Below are positions 21,869 through 33,430 of a stretch of 64,000 nt of DNA, piece after piece. Each line of letters starts with the position of its first letter. Within the stretch, counting starts at the first letter, position 1. The notes below the pieces were generated by a model. That model did no database searches. It saw nothing but the letters and a program-made list of their open reading frames with translations, and was not told the origin of the DNA. Made by a program: the position numbers and the translations under genes. This stretch comes from Haemonchus contortus (Eukaryota > Nematoda > Chromadorea > Rhabditida > Trichostrongylidae): positions 10,628,940 to 10,692,939 of the forward strand of contig LS997563.1 of NCBI GenBank assembly GCA_000469685.2. Reading direction: 5' to 3'.

Positions 21869-22481
21869 ACAACTTGGTCATATCCTTGAAGAGAGACAAT
21901 AAAAAACGTTCCCATATGAGAAACTGTTCTTTTGTATGCTATTGCCATTGTATGTTCTGTCTTCGGTGTATCGAGGAGTAGTTCCACTGGGATGTATGGG
22001 CAATGATTCGGCATCGTCATCTTCTATGGAAGAACCTTAAAAAGTACAGTAGAAATTCTTTTCATGCCGCAGAATTATGATTCTGTGTGCTACTGCTATT
22101 GTATTGGGTTGTAACATAAGTTCGTAGAGTTTTTTTCACAAAGATTCATTTTAACAAAAAACAATAATTATAATATTAAATTAATCAATGATGTATCCTC
22201 CTGTTACTGTTTGCGACCTCCTCCAATCTCTCGACCGAATTGTTGATGCCGTTTCGCCAAAAATTGGCCGGTCTGGTGTCGAAGAAGTTGTTGAGCCAGT
22301 TTTCAAGAACTTCTTCGCCATCGAAGGTAACATTCCTCATTTGGTTTGACAGAGAACGGAAAGGTGGTAGTCGATAGGTGCAAGATCCGGAGAGTACGGT
22401 GGATACTAAAGAGCCTCTCATTCAAGCTTTTGGAGTGGGATGTATGGGCAATGATTCGGCATCGTCATCTTCTAGAAAGCA
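21869..22481. mobile_element. Composite insert in ASP pseudogene exon
   Basis: Absent from the unit 2 counterpart exon. It begins with unrecognised sequence. A 40-bp string starting ACTGGGATGTATGGGCAATG occurs at about 21985 and again at about 22435, flanking the mariner relic at 22104-22436. Confidence 0.6.
22104..22436 (-). mobile_element. Mariner 3' relic
   Basis: One terminal repeat (TTGGGTTGTAACATAAGTTC, preceded by TA) and, on the minus strand, a clear mariner transposase C-terminus (FRSLSNQMRNVTFDGEE, NNFFDTRPANFWRNGIN). The other end is missing, so it is truncated. A second mariner family distinct from the 20878 element. Confidence 0.8.
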
Positions 22482-22542
22482 AAGTAGAAAGATTCGAACA
22501 CTGAATGGCACAACCCAAACGTACGTTGTCGTGCAGGGCCAT

Positions 22543-23618
22543 CTTTAAAAAAATCCACGCTCATACTGTATCTATAATTTCTTTGTGAAATAGAAGCAGG
22601 CAAAGACCAACTACGGAGTATACTCATTCTGAAAAGAGCAAGGCGTTCTTAGTAGATGACTGATTTTCTAACCTAGCGGAAACCAAGAAGAAAATTCATC
22701 CATTGTCTTTAGTTACAACCACCACGCATCAAACTCAATGAAGAATCGCGTTCTACTCTACTTCAACTGTTGCCGCAAATCTTATATGATCACTAGTAGT
22801 CCAGGAACCTTGACTAATACATTTCTCCTTGGAGGCACGGTTCACGATCAAAATAGTTACTGAGTTCTTCCTTCAGGAATACTCAGTGGCCCCCAAGGGT
22901 AATAGAAAGGACCCTCTCTCGCCCAAAAACTCGACGGTTAGGGCATGGTGGAAGCCCTGTTACCGGTTCGCCCCTCAATCGATGTCACGTCAGACGAGTA
23001 TCGAGGCGATACAGATTGCAACTATTCGTTTTAGGACCCACACACAATCAGCTGGTCGCCGAGGGATGAGACGTTGTTTTTCTACCACTCATTTCCCTCT
23101 GTAATTTTTTTTGCTGCCTTTATCCTTTATTTCATTTTCTACCCCAAGGAGCTTAGAAAGATTTGCTATTTCCGCTGTAGCTAAGCTTTTTTGTATAATT
23201 ATGCTCATAAGTGAATGGATTTTTGCTTGCTTAGTGAATTATTTGCACCAGGACCCGCACGTACGCAATGATGCACAGTGTATAGCTCGTCCAACCGCTC
23301 CACTCTTCTTCATTCTTCCTGTCTCATTCTCGTCCAGCTCCCTTTATATTATCGTGAACTGTACCTTTACTATAAGGAGGACCATGGAGGGAGGGGAGGG
23401 AGAACTATTTCCCCTCGGACAATAGTAAGTCAGGTTCTCGTAGCAACTAAAATGAAAATCCGGCACTCCACCCCTGGCTTACCCCTCCACCCACCCCCGT
23501 TTTCTTGCCCAAAGCCCCTTTTCGACGCGTCGTATATGTGACGGGTAAAAATTTGCGTATTAACACGTGCCGGATTACTGTAAGAACCGAGTGCCGGACT
23601 GAATTTTCGTTTCTGTCT
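22543..23618. other. Right part of unit 1, no gene
   Basis: Collinear with about 28661-29540 of unit 2, which lies in an ASP intron there. It contains an AGGGACCCTCTC-type low-complexity boundary but no coding evidence. Confidence 0.55.
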
Positions 23619-24704
23619 CGTAGTATTTCTCTGTATGCACGCTCCCAACGAGTCTCCGGAGAAGCCTAAATTGTTGTGAATTTTTGGCCGACACTTCGTG
23701 CACAGTAGATTATTTGCAAGCTTTAGTTTCAGGCTGTATTGGCATGACCTTCTTCAATGCTGCCTAGAGATCTGACAATCATCCTAAGCACCTTTCTCGG
23801 AAAAGCATCTCTTCCTGCTAAGTATCTGGATCTGGTGCTTCTTCTGATTAGCCTTTCCTCCTTTTGAGTACGATAGCAAAAATCAACAGCATGCCAAGGG
23901 AAGTAAAGGGAAAGGGTACGGAGGCTCAGCCTACAGTGAAGATCTAACTGGGGATGAAAGAGTAGCCTGAAGAAAGGGGGGGGGACGGGGGAAACGCGCA
24001 CAAGGTGTTAGAATAACAGAAAATTAACGCGGGAGACGAAGAGGGGGATGAGCACCGGCCTCCTGTGCGTTATTTTGCGGTTCTCAGCCAGGAAAATGAA
24101 TTTCTTAGCTGAATATGGTAAGGATAATAACTAATTTTAGGAACGTAGGAGCACCGGAGCATGTGGGAAGATTACCTCGTGCGAAAAGCTCAATTCGCCC
24201 GCTCCGAAGCTCCTTCCCTCTTGAAGCTTAGATGAAAAATTGAATGTTCCTGTTGTAACACGTAACAGCGTGTCAATTACCATCATTGTGATAGCTGCCC
24301 TTCCTTCCCCCCAGAGGTGTTGCATGAAATCGAGCAAACCCCACATTCCTGGATGAAAGTGGATTGGTAAGATCCTACTGGACTCCTGGAGCCCCGGTGA
24401 ATTGTAATCTGATTGTAGAATAGTCTGCGCAGATGACCAGTATGGCTCCATTGTGGCACGAAGTTGCCTGGTTTGCATAGTAAAGACAAATTACTCCTAG
24501 AACACACTCATTCCGGTCACTGTCCAGACATTGCAAGGACCTGCCCACACGCCCCTTTTCTTACGTAATCCGGAACATTCCGGTAGCGGCGTAGTGGCTC
24601 TCTCGCCATACCAACCTATACTAGTTGAACTAGACTTCATTGCTTAGATATTTATCAGCGACTGTCTTTATATCAGTGTCAATCACAACATCGATCAATA
24701 AAGT

Positions 24705-25813
24705 CTAATGAGAAATTTTGGAAGGGGTTTTCCGAGTGCTTCTGACACTTTTCTTCGAGTTTGTCTGTTTGGCAGTTCCCTCCTTCTCAGTAGCTTTACT
24801 GGTAGCTGCCTTTGCCTTTGAGAGCGTTCCATTTCTTGGCTTTCTCGCTTTGGGTGCCACGGCTCCCTCCTTTTTCTCTTTGGGCGCAGCAGGCGTCTTC
24901 TTGAATGTGACACGTTTTTCCTTTTTCTCTTGTGGTGCAGCTTTCTCCTTTTTGGCTGGTGCAGGAGTCGGATCTCTTTTGATGGCTTTTTTGGCCACAG
25001 GCTGAAAGTGAAATGATTTCGTTCACATTTGGTCTATGGAGGGAATGACCAACCTTCCTCACTCTCGGTGCAGCAGCCTTCTTCACACCGAGTGTGAAGC
25101 TTCCAACGGCTCCAGTGCCGGTAACCTGTTTGAGTTCTCCCTTTTCAACACCTTTCTTAAGTGCTCTACGAATATTGGTGTTAATCTGAAACCAATCAAT
25201 GAGTGGGAACGTGTACTGAATTTCAGAAGCAGCTCTATCCCTCGTACGGGCCTCTCTGCCTGCATTTAAAAAACAGATATCGATCGTCCCATTCCCATGA
25301 TAAAAAGATTATGAAGCGGTGGTTCTATCAGGTATCTGTTGCCGAGGCATTCACGGATGAACACACACACTGCTGCAATGTACCGTCTACTGCACCCTTC
25401 ATCCCAACCTTTCGGAATGGCAGAAGAAACGCGTTGGCAGCGAACCACGTGTATAATTCGCGATTAGGCAAAATGTCCTTAACCTGAACTTGAATCATTT
25501 GGACCCGAACGTCAGTAAATCCCCTGCTTCCCTTCGCCAACTGTCAACTGTAATACTACTAACTGCCCCACCATCTGCAATCAGGGAAGACAGAACGTAC
25601 CTTGCTAACGTTGTCCCCGAGTTGGTAGTTTTGGATGAGATATCGCACGATGGCGCTTTTGGACGATCCGGACTTCTCATTCAGTTCGGCGATTGCCTTC
25701 TGCACCATTTTCGTATAGGGCGGGTGCGCCCGAGGCTGTCGTCGTGAATCCTTTGGACGAGTTGCTAAGTCAGTGGGAGTGTCAGTAGGCATGACAGCGA
25801 GGTCGGTAGACAT
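24705..25813 (-). CDS. Linker histone H1, copy 2
   Basis: Exons 25813-25601, 25185-25054 and 25001-24705 give 213 residues, with the same phases and lengths as copy 1. Differences are mild: MSTDLAV versus MSTALAV, AELNEK versus ADLNEK, and PVAKKAI versus PVARKAI. An upstream in-frame ATG at 25852 exists here (in copy 1 it is followed by TAA). It lies only a few bases from the TATA box at 25858-25865, probably upstream of transcription start, so 25813 is preferred. Both copies look functional. Their 3' ends have no clear AATAAA nor the hairpin of core histone genes. Confidence 0.93.
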
Positions 25814-25857
25814 GTCGGTGGCAGAGTAGAACTGAGTCCTACCTCCTGACATCTTGT

Positions 25858-25865
25858 CTTTTATA
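25858..25865 (-). promoter_or_regulatory. TATA box of H1 copy 2
   Basis: TATAAAAG on the minus strand, 45 nt upstream of the start codon; identical placement to copy 1. Confidence 0.7.
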
Positions 25866-26939
25866 ACATGCAAAGTCCTCACGCTGGGACCCCATGATAG
25901 AGGTAATCATTTCTTGGGATATTCTTGAGAGCTATCACTATCGAAGCATTGGGTGTATACAAGTAGGATGAACCGGCTGTTCTGCCTGCTTCCGGTAGTC
26001 CGGAGCTTCAACCTCTGGGTTTTCCCTTTCCCCAGCGCGTTGGATGGCAATGGCTACAAAAAGGTGACGGAATCTATGCTCGAGTTGCCAGTACATTTCT
26101 ACGATACAAGCCGAGGCACGAGGGACATTTGAGACTGGACAGCCTGGAACCCTGATGTTCTTTGTCTTCTCCACTACTTTTGTTATGTTCCGACTACCCG
26201 TACCGTTCGCTTCCTTCAGTGCAGCTCTGGAGCTATGCAGTTCATCATGCTAACTTCTCGACAGAGGTACACTTAGCTAGAGCTTTACTAAGAAATGTTT
26301 GTGCCGTTGAGCGCTGTTCGAGCTCCTCCCCATTGCAGAAGGGAATTCGGGCCTACGAGCTCCATTGGCGAAAGATTATCTGGAGGCCGTCTCATATGCC
26401 AAGGAATAGGATCGCATGAGCCATACACGCCGAGCGGTTTGGTGGTAAGGGCCATCGCGATTACTAATTGGATACCTCGATACACATACCCTAGATCAGC
26501 AGTCAGCTGATGGCTAGACTTCTTCATGTAGGCTCCAAAAAGGTCAAGGGATCGATTTTTTGATTTTTTTTTTACTGTCGGTGAGAGTCCTGCGGGCGAC
26601 TAAAGCTCGTGATGGGCGCAAATGAAGTCTTACTGCGGTCTTACTGGCACCAAAGTGCGGTCAATGGCACATGGTGGTGGAAGGATCTTCTCCTTCAACA
26701 ACAGTCGAACCATCCAAGGGCACTGAAATAAAGGGGACCACCAGGATTTCGGATCGGTGTGCTCTTCTACATATCGCACTGAAACATTCTGTTTCTAGGA
26801 TAGTTTCATTTTCATCCAGATTTAGGCTGTTCAGTTTGCTTTCGGTTCCTCGACCAGTAACAGTAGCGGCCAGCTCCAGATGGCTTTGAACCATATTGAG
26901 GTATTGAATGGATCATGATAAAAATGGTATCATCGGTGG

Positions 26940-26947
26940 TATAAAAA
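26940..26947 (+). promoter_or_regulatory. TATA box of the four-TM gene
   Basis: TATAAAAAA lies 43 nt upstream of the ATG at 26990. The sequence up to about 26936 is shared with unit 1, so the promoter begins almost exactly where unit 1 lacks sequence. Confidence 0.6.
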
Positions 26948-26989
26948 ATCCACAATTCATCTGGGGTTAGTTTCATTCACGTTGCAACG

Positions 26990-27541
26990 ATGCCTTCGAT
27001 AGCCATCGATGAAGACCCGTCTGAGAAGCATGTTGGGTTCGTCTACAAAGGCCGTCTCCCCCCTTATTTCGAATCATCAGGTGATTTCAGAATTACGTCG
27101 AACAAGCAGGAACCGAAGGAAGTCATCGAGCAGTCTGAAGAATGTCCAAAACGAGCGTATGCCGGAAGTGACAATGGCTGTTGCGATAATGAAAAATTCC
27201 TCATCTCCATGGCCATAGCCCTGCTCGTGATGGCTGTTTTCACTCTCATCGACTACTACCATATGGCTCTTCTTCCACTTGTTTGCACCATAGCCGTAGC
27301 TGTCCTTCTGATCGTCGGAGTCTGCACAAAAAGCTCAATATGCATGCTTATCTCTGTGATTCTTCTGATCATTTTAGCTGTTATTCGTATTGCAAGCTTG
27401 GTCATAGTAGTGATTGAATTCATAAAAGGCGAAAAGCAGTTGGATGCACGTGCGATCATTAGCATTATCCTGAATGTTCTAGTGTGCATATGCATCATTT
27501 TCGCCATAATCTCAGCTTGCAAGCTTCGCAGCGAATATTAG
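26990..27541 (+). CDS. Four-transmembrane protein of unknown function (single exon)
   Basis: Intronless, 183 residues. Residues 1-65 are polar and acidic, then a Cys pair (NGCCDNEKF). Four hydrophobic segments follow: about 67-87 (FLISMAIALLVMAVFTLI), 90-110 (ALLPLVCTIAVAVLLIVGV), 115-140 (CMLISVILLIILAVIRIAS) and 155-178 (IISIILNVLVCICIIFAII). The tail is short (CKLRSEY). The layout matches nematode tetraspan-like proteins of unknown role. I recognise no family motif, and the tetraspanin CCG signature is absent. AATAAA is at 27596-27601. It has no partner in duplication unit 1, where the interval is missing. Confidence 0.8.
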   Translation: MPSIAIDEDPSEKHVGFVYKGRLPPYFESSGDFRITSNKQEPKEVIEQSEECPKRAYAGSDNGCCDNEKFLISMAIALLVMAVFTLIDYYHMALLPLVCTIAVAVLLIVGVCTKSSICMLISVILLIILAVIRIASLVIVVIEFIKGEKQLDARAIISIILNVLVCICIIFAIISACKLRSEY

Positions 27542-28391
27542 TTCCATACATACGATATGAACATTCAGTATTTGTCGACAATTACAAAGCCACCAAATAA
27601 ACATTGTCGAACTCCTGCGATTGATAACACTTCGTAGTAACACTGCGGTTCACCTTGGTAAAATGCTCGACGTTATTATCGAGCATAGAATACGCTGCAC
27701 CCTTTGAATTGCCTCCCTCCTAAGGTCAGCTATCCCTCCTACTATGTGCTCAGATTTGGAAAAGAATGGTGTCCAGCCCCTCCCTCTCCCCACCCATCCA
27801 CATTTTTCTCTTTGAATGTGTATGCAGCTCAAACTACGACTTGGGGACAGCTGATTAACGGCTCATAGGTTTCAACCTTCCAGAACAGTATAATACCAAT
27901 TCATGATCTCGAAGAATTGACTCAGTCGCCTGGGCAAGTACCAGTCCGAGATTTGCTTCTGACTGATCGCCCCTTGGTGTTTCGTATGTTCTGCTTTGAA
28001 AACGCTCCAACTTGTAGAAATGTTAAAGCTCCGACCTGCACACTTCAAAACCTGCAATGCGTTACAAATTCAGGAAAACTGCGCGAAGGAAATATCCCGC
28101 AACCTACAAGGATAAACCATCCCTCCACAAACCTTAAACTTAAGTAAACGCTCCCATTCCCATGGTTGACGGTGGACGGTGGCTTTCCTACTAGACAATA
28201 GTGCAGGTATGTGCTTCAAAAATTTAAGTGTAGGAGATGAATGATAAAAGTAAAAAAAAAAGCAGAAAGAATCCCCGAGAACAGATTAGAGGCACCACTG
28301 GAAGCTTGGTTTCCTCCTGTCATTAGCATATGGATCGATCTCATATAATTTTTATTGAGAACGGAATTGAAAGGAATATAAAATTTTGATT

Positions 28392-31300
28392 TCACTGAAG
28401 CCGTCGGACACATAGTGCTGTAGTCGCATTGCAAAACGTTCCAAAAGGGCAAGTTGAACACACAGCGGCCACATTGTAGATGTAGTCGCCAACGACATTC
28501 CCTCTGAAAGCAGTACTTCACCGGTAGGTTCAGAGAACAGCAAGGTCGAACAGTGAGGTTAGGACTATACTCACCCTGGCCCGTACTGACAAACTGCGAA
28601 GTAGAAGGATTTGCAACGCTGGATGGCACAGCCCAAACGTACGTTGTCGTGCCAGGCCATCTTCAAAAAAAGAAAAGCTCCACGCTCATACTGTATCTTA
28701 TAACCTCCACTGTTCTATAACTTCTATGTGGAATAGAAAAAGGATTTTGCAAAGATTAGCTATAGAGTATATTCATTCTGAAAAAAATTTAGTGACCCTT
28801 CAGAGAGAGCGAGACGTTCCCAGTAGGTAACTGATTTTCTAGCAAAAAGCAAGAACAAGGTTCATTCCTTGTCTTTACTTCATAACTACCATAAACTCAA
28901 TGAGGAATCGCGTTTCTACTCTTTTCCAACATCGTTGCGGCAAATCTTATATGAAGACTAGTCCAGGAACCTTGACTAATGCATTTCCCCTTGAAGGCAC
29001 GGTTCACGATGAAAATGGTTAGAGAGTTCTTTCCTAAGGAATACTCAGTGGCCCCCAAGGGTTATAGAAGGGACCCTCTCACGCCCGAAAACTCGACGGT
29101 TAGGGTATAGAGGAAGCCCTCTTCCCAGCTCGCGCGGCTCCCCGCCCCTCGATCCATGTCACGTCAGACGAGTATTAAGGCGAAACAGATTGCTGTTATT
29201 CGTTCTAGGACCCACGCACAATCAGCCGAGTGATGGGGCATGTTTTTCTCCCATTCTTTTTTCTTCTGTTGTTCTTTTTGCTGCCGCGATCCGTTACTTC
29301 AATTTCTATCCCAAGAAGCCCCCTTTTTAACGATTTTTCGAAGCCTTTTTTCACTTTGGAAACACCGATTCATGCAGCTCCTTCTCCTTCATCGCTCTAT
29401 TTTATATCTTATTTTCCATTTTCGTCATAATCTAAATTATCCAAAATTATCGTGAACTGTGCCTTTAATATAGGGAGGATCATGGAGAACTATTCCTCCT
29501 CCCGTAATCCCCACCCCCCTTCCCTCCACCACGAGTTTGCGATTGAATCGTTTGTTCTGAAAAGAGGAGTAGCTCGTTAGCCGAAAGAACCAGCTTTGTC
29601 ACAGGAAGGAAAGGAGCTTGGAGGGAGCAGTGCGTTAAGTCCATTGTCTAACTTGGCGTATTTTATTGCAGTGACATTGATACACGCCTGCTTCGAAATG
29701 TGCTAGGTTTCGCAAAGATTTTTGCTGACGACGGGAACAAAGGCGTTTTCCACTATACCTTAGACCAATGTGTCACGATATTGGTTGTTCGGTGACGTGT
29801 CGGATAATCGAACAGCATATCCGATCGGATTCCTGATCGTGCTAATTCAGACCACCAGATCGTCATCGCCTAAACTTCAAAGATTTACTTTTATTCTTAA
29901 TTTTCAAAATTTACACTCAATTGGTGTTTGAAGTTAGCCTTTTATCAAAAATTCGCACAAACTAAGAGTCTTGCTTGCCAAGAAATGACCAGAGTCTAGC
30001 TGTTGTTTTTTAGCGATGTTTTTTCCTTTTTTGCACGTTACTGGTGAGGTATCGTTGATTTACATATCTCTCAAAAGTTAGGCCCCACTGCTCACCTGTT
30101 CTGCTGCAGCGCTATAGTCTAGACTCAAGTCGTCGATCTTCTGAATGTTTTCTTTGAGACCTGGACGAGAACCTTCTGAAGAAAGCTCGCCGTCACAGGT
30201 TTGAGCATGCCGAATCGCCGATGCTTCAACGGCGCAATCATATACCTAGAAAGCGAGTTCATCAGAAGCTCTCCATGGAATCGACTCGAGTTACCATCTC
30301 TTCCATATTACTGGCTGGCGGCGCCGGTCCAATGGGTCCATTTCGTTGTGCTCCCGTTCCTCTTGCGATGCTTGATCTGAAGCTGGTTGTTTTCGGCCTG
30401 GGCTACATCTGCCTTTGGATAATTCATTGCAAATGCCCAACCTTAGTTCGTTATGTTTGTTTAAGTAGGCGTTCCTCAGCGTGTCGGTCATTCCAGTGTT
30501 CCCCGGGCAGAGATCTGAAAACATTGCTCTTCACACAATCACTCGATTTGTTTACTGGAAGGTTTACTACATACTTTGAAGTGAATTGCCGCCAATAATG
30601 GTCGTCGGACTTGTCCCCGTGTTGATAGCACTTGAAGATACACAAAGTCCACTTGTGCGATCACAGACACTCCCAGTTGGACATTTTGAGCATGTCGACC
30701 CCACATCGTATATGTTTTCATTGATGATGTTTCCCCTGAAAGTAATTTCAGAGAAAATGGTGACTTACAATACCGAGTTCTCACCTTGGACCGTATTGAC
30801 AAACGACGAAATAGAAGGTGGGACATCGCTGAATGGCGCAGCCAAGTTTCACGGTATTGTGCCAAGCCATCTGCAAAAGACGGTTTGAAGGGTTTTTGTG
30901 AAAGCATTCAAGTCCAATCTACTTATTTTTTTGTTAAGTAAACAACTACAAACAACAATCGAATGGATTTTCAAAGCTCTCGCACTCTGTGGTTGGTAGG
31001 ATCAGAAAAGTTTTTCCGTAAAAGGGGCCTGTGTAAAAAGGATCTGGAACGAGTGACGCACCCTTCCTAAATTTTGGGCTTCCAGACGAGTGATCGGAAA
31101 AGCCTGCAGCTTCTTTGTTAGAGAGAAAAAGTAGCATAGCGGCTTAGTCACATTTCAATGACGAAAGATAGGACGAGATGGATTGATGAGAAAACCCAGT
31201 TACTTCAAATTCGAGGCTACTGATCTCAAGTAATTACCATGCAGTGACAAGCCGCGTGCGGTCGCGATGCAGTAGTAACGATGCGCATTTGAGACCCTCA

Positions 31301-31799
31301 TACCTTTGAAAAATCGACAATGCTGTTCAGGCGGTAACGAAGCCGTGGTGTAAGTTTCATATTCGGCTCGTCCACACCGTTTCTGGCCAACTGACCCCAC
31401 CAATTAGTCATCGCCTGTAAATTACAATTTCAATGTCCTACATAATCGCCTAGTCTGGACTTACTCCCCTTTATTATAAAAGTTTCTAACCGTTTCGGCA
31501 ACATTATCCAAATCAAGAGTCATATCAATGACTTTGAACGTGTTCTCCTCTAAGTCTGGACGTAAACTCTCTAGAGAAGCTCCACCACTGCACGTCTCGG
31601 CACTTCTTATAGCAGAGGTTTCAACTTCGCATGAGTATTCCTGAAATTCTTAACATTTTTCCAGCATGGGTTCAAAATGTGTTGTTAGGCAGTCTGAGGC
31701 ATGCATGAATTTAATAAACCAACCATCCTTTCCATATTGGTAGCAGGTGGTGCAAGCCCCAGGTTATCGTTTTGTTGTAGCCCTTGAGCTAAGCTTGAC
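28392..31799 (-). CDS. Double-domain ASP / SCP-TAPS (CAP) secreted protein, first exon not found
   Basis: Eleven exons connect in frame. Domain 1: 31799-31724, 31640-31491, 31414-31304, 30870-30785, 30735-30575. Domain 2: 30514-30442, 30376-30295, 30245-30096, 29869-29759, 28660-28575, 28503-28392 (TGA). Matching exons in the two domains have equal lengths (150, 111, 86) and phases, so the gene arose by internal duplication. CAP landmarks: KHNELR, PPASNM / PPATNM, YDCAVEASAI, WWGQLARNG / WWSELARSG, MAWHNTVKLGC / MAWHDNVRLGC, then Cys-rich hinge ends (CSKCPTGSVC / CSTCPFGTFC). Two-domain ASPs are known major secreted products of hookworm larvae and relatives. The SGHNW-type catalytic residues of some CAPs are not expected. 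The domain 1 exon with signal peptide and N-terminal Cys is not visible up to 33 kb, so the 5' end is missing or distant. AATAAA follows at about 28345. Confidence 0.88.
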
Positions 31800-32234
31800 C
31801 TGCAATCCTTGAAACTCAGTTTCCTTTACGATAGGCTGTGATTATGAGATTGAGCTAAAGTTAATATGTTGTGCTGAATCGTCCCTAGTGACTAGAATTG
31901 GTAAAAGCTCAGTGATCGTAGAATTGAGCTCTCCTTCCAACTATCGATTTTAAAGAGTACTTAAAAAAGTACAACTGAACGACGGATGTGAGCACAAGCA
32001 GGAATCCGTTCTCTAAACAAAACCTGGCTTGTGTCCCATGCCCTGATTTCCAGGTTGCCAAAAAAGTGTATAGCACCTCACTGCTGGACTGACCAGGGCT
32101 CTATTGCATTCAGAATCCAATAACAGCGGTTAGTGCAGATGCATTATCGAATGTACAGGTTGGATTATTGTGAATACTGCTGCTAATGAAAAGGAAGTGT
32201 GACTCAGCGATTGAAGGTTGGTTTTGTTCCCACC

Positions 32235-32510
32235 CTCAAAGCAGAGTGATGTCTCAAATTTCCAAGCTACAACTGCGTTGAATGAAGCGAAAATGGTGCC
32301 TATTCCATTAGATCAAGTTCAAGTCCCGCCGTTACCCACATTCGTAAGCACAATTCTCTCACCTCAAAGTATTGTGCCGATTGAGAAACGAGTTCCTCAA
32401 ATCCACTGTCATTTCGCTATTTTCAGGACATTGTTGTGAAGAAACTGAGAAGTTGCAGATTGTACCTTACCAGAAGACAAAGATTCTTTTAGATGTCATT
32501 ACTAAAGGTA
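32235..32510 (+). CDS. Possible exons of an unrecognised gene
   Basis: Two stretches with coding character and plausible borders: about 32235-32345 (PIPLDQVQVPPLPTF before donor GTAAGC) and about 32427-32510 (after TATTTTCAG, up to AAAG|GTAACA). They join in phase 0 to a short basic tail with a stop. No homology recognised; low confidence. Confidence 0.25.
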
Positions 32511-33179
32511 ACAATAGTACAAGTTATCAAAGTGAAGGCCTGGTAAACAGAACCTAGAGGCTAAACGTATTAATAATAGAGATTCAGGCAGTCTTCTGAG
32601 CACAAACACTACTGCTACTACAGGCGCGTGCGGCCACGAAGCGGCTCAGTATCTCGATCGATAGCGGCTACTTCGTGCCGCGTCCACCCATTATAGTGGA
32701 TCTACACTAATGCTTTTGCTGAAAAGACTGCTGTACCAGTTAAATTTATATCGAAGCAACTCACCATCCTCTAAAATGCACAGCATAATCATAATCTGAA
32801 ATGTACAAATGCTCTATGTAGTTGAAAGCAATTTAAGAAGAAATCTTATTTTGTTCATCTTTTCCAGAAGAAGCGGAAGAGGTCAGTTTCATTGAAATAC
32901 TAAATTGCCTCAGTAGCTCTCAGTCACCGACTTTTTCACTCTCGACATTGATATCGCCTTTGAGGGAACTACATATATTCTGAAGTCAATATTTGAGAAA
33001 TTGTCAGATGGCTTCCGTGGTTTGCACCATCACAGAATCTGAGGGCAGTACTCATAAAAAAGTCATCGTCGTGGCGCTCAGGTGATATTCGATCGTTGCA
33101 AAAAGGAGTTGTTCTAAATAAGAACGAGACCAAGTGAGTAGTATTCACCACCTGCACCACAGAGATGGCTTATTAGAAG

Positions 33180-33430
33180 TTGTGATGGATTTAATCAGTC
33201 CCATTTCGGAATGCATACTACACTCTAGACTCCCATTCAGAATCAAGGTAGCGTGTTGAATGCGTATGTGGCCTATGCAGTGACTTGCGGTGATCAGCCG
33301 ATGTACAAAGACGCTTTTAAACTCGCAGGCATGACTGGCACTAAGTGGCCGACCCCGTAAGGAGGTTGATCGGGGTGAATATCGATATCGGTTTCGACTC
33401 CAGAGTGGGTGGAAGTGACTATAGACATTC
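33180..33430 (-). repeat. tRNA-derived SINE, copy 3
   Basis: Same body order as copy 2 on the minus strand (CGCAAGTCACTGCATAGGCC, GCATTCAACACGC..., GATTCTGAATGGGAG) but a diverged head (TTCGACTCC instead of TTCGAATCC on plus-strand reading). Confidence 0.65.

Larger units (their letters stand above)
20791..22542 (-). pseudogene. Two terminal exons of an ASP (CAP-domain) gene, broken
   Basis: Duplicate of the last two exons of the ASP gene in unit 2 (28660-28392). The penultimate exon starts at 22542, where the conserved MAW reads MAL. It is interrupted by an insert of about 0.6 kb (about 21869-22481). The last exon (from 21783 to the stop at 20791-20793) is interrupted by a mariner element. 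No upstream CAP exons exist in this unit, so it was born truncated by the duplication endpoint and then decayed. Confidence 0.8.
8292..23500 (+). repeat. Tandem duplication unit 1 (expanded by insertions)
   Basis: Collinear with 23619-29540 in direct orientation: the same flank (GGAGAAGCCTA...), H1 gene, post-H1 intergenic DNA, ASP 3' exons and terminal segment (ATTATCGTGAACTGT...). It is about 2.5 times longer than unit 2 because of an LTR retrotransposon (8993-16765), two mariner insertions (19629-20543 and 20878-21756) and a composite insert at about 21869-22481. It lacks about 1 kb that unit 2 has (26937-27950). Boundaries are approximate. Confidence 0.85.
23619..29540 (+). repeat. Tandem duplication unit 2 (compact)
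   Basis: Direct repeat of unit 1. It carries H1 copy 2, the four-TM gene and the 3' end of the double-CAP ASP gene. It preserves empty sites for the LTR retrotransposon (24269-24272) and the 20878 mariner (28477-28478). Boundaries are estimated from where alignment by eye fades. Confidence 0.85.

Noticed and set aside
21826..22020. Minus ORF (HCPYIPVELLLDTPKTEHT...)
   Set aside because: Lies in a composite insert absent from the duplicate; looks protein-like but I cannot identify it or find its limits.
27064..27522. Open frames antisense to the four-TM gene
   Set aside because: They are reverse-frame shadows of a well-supported intronless gene with its own TATA and AATAAA.
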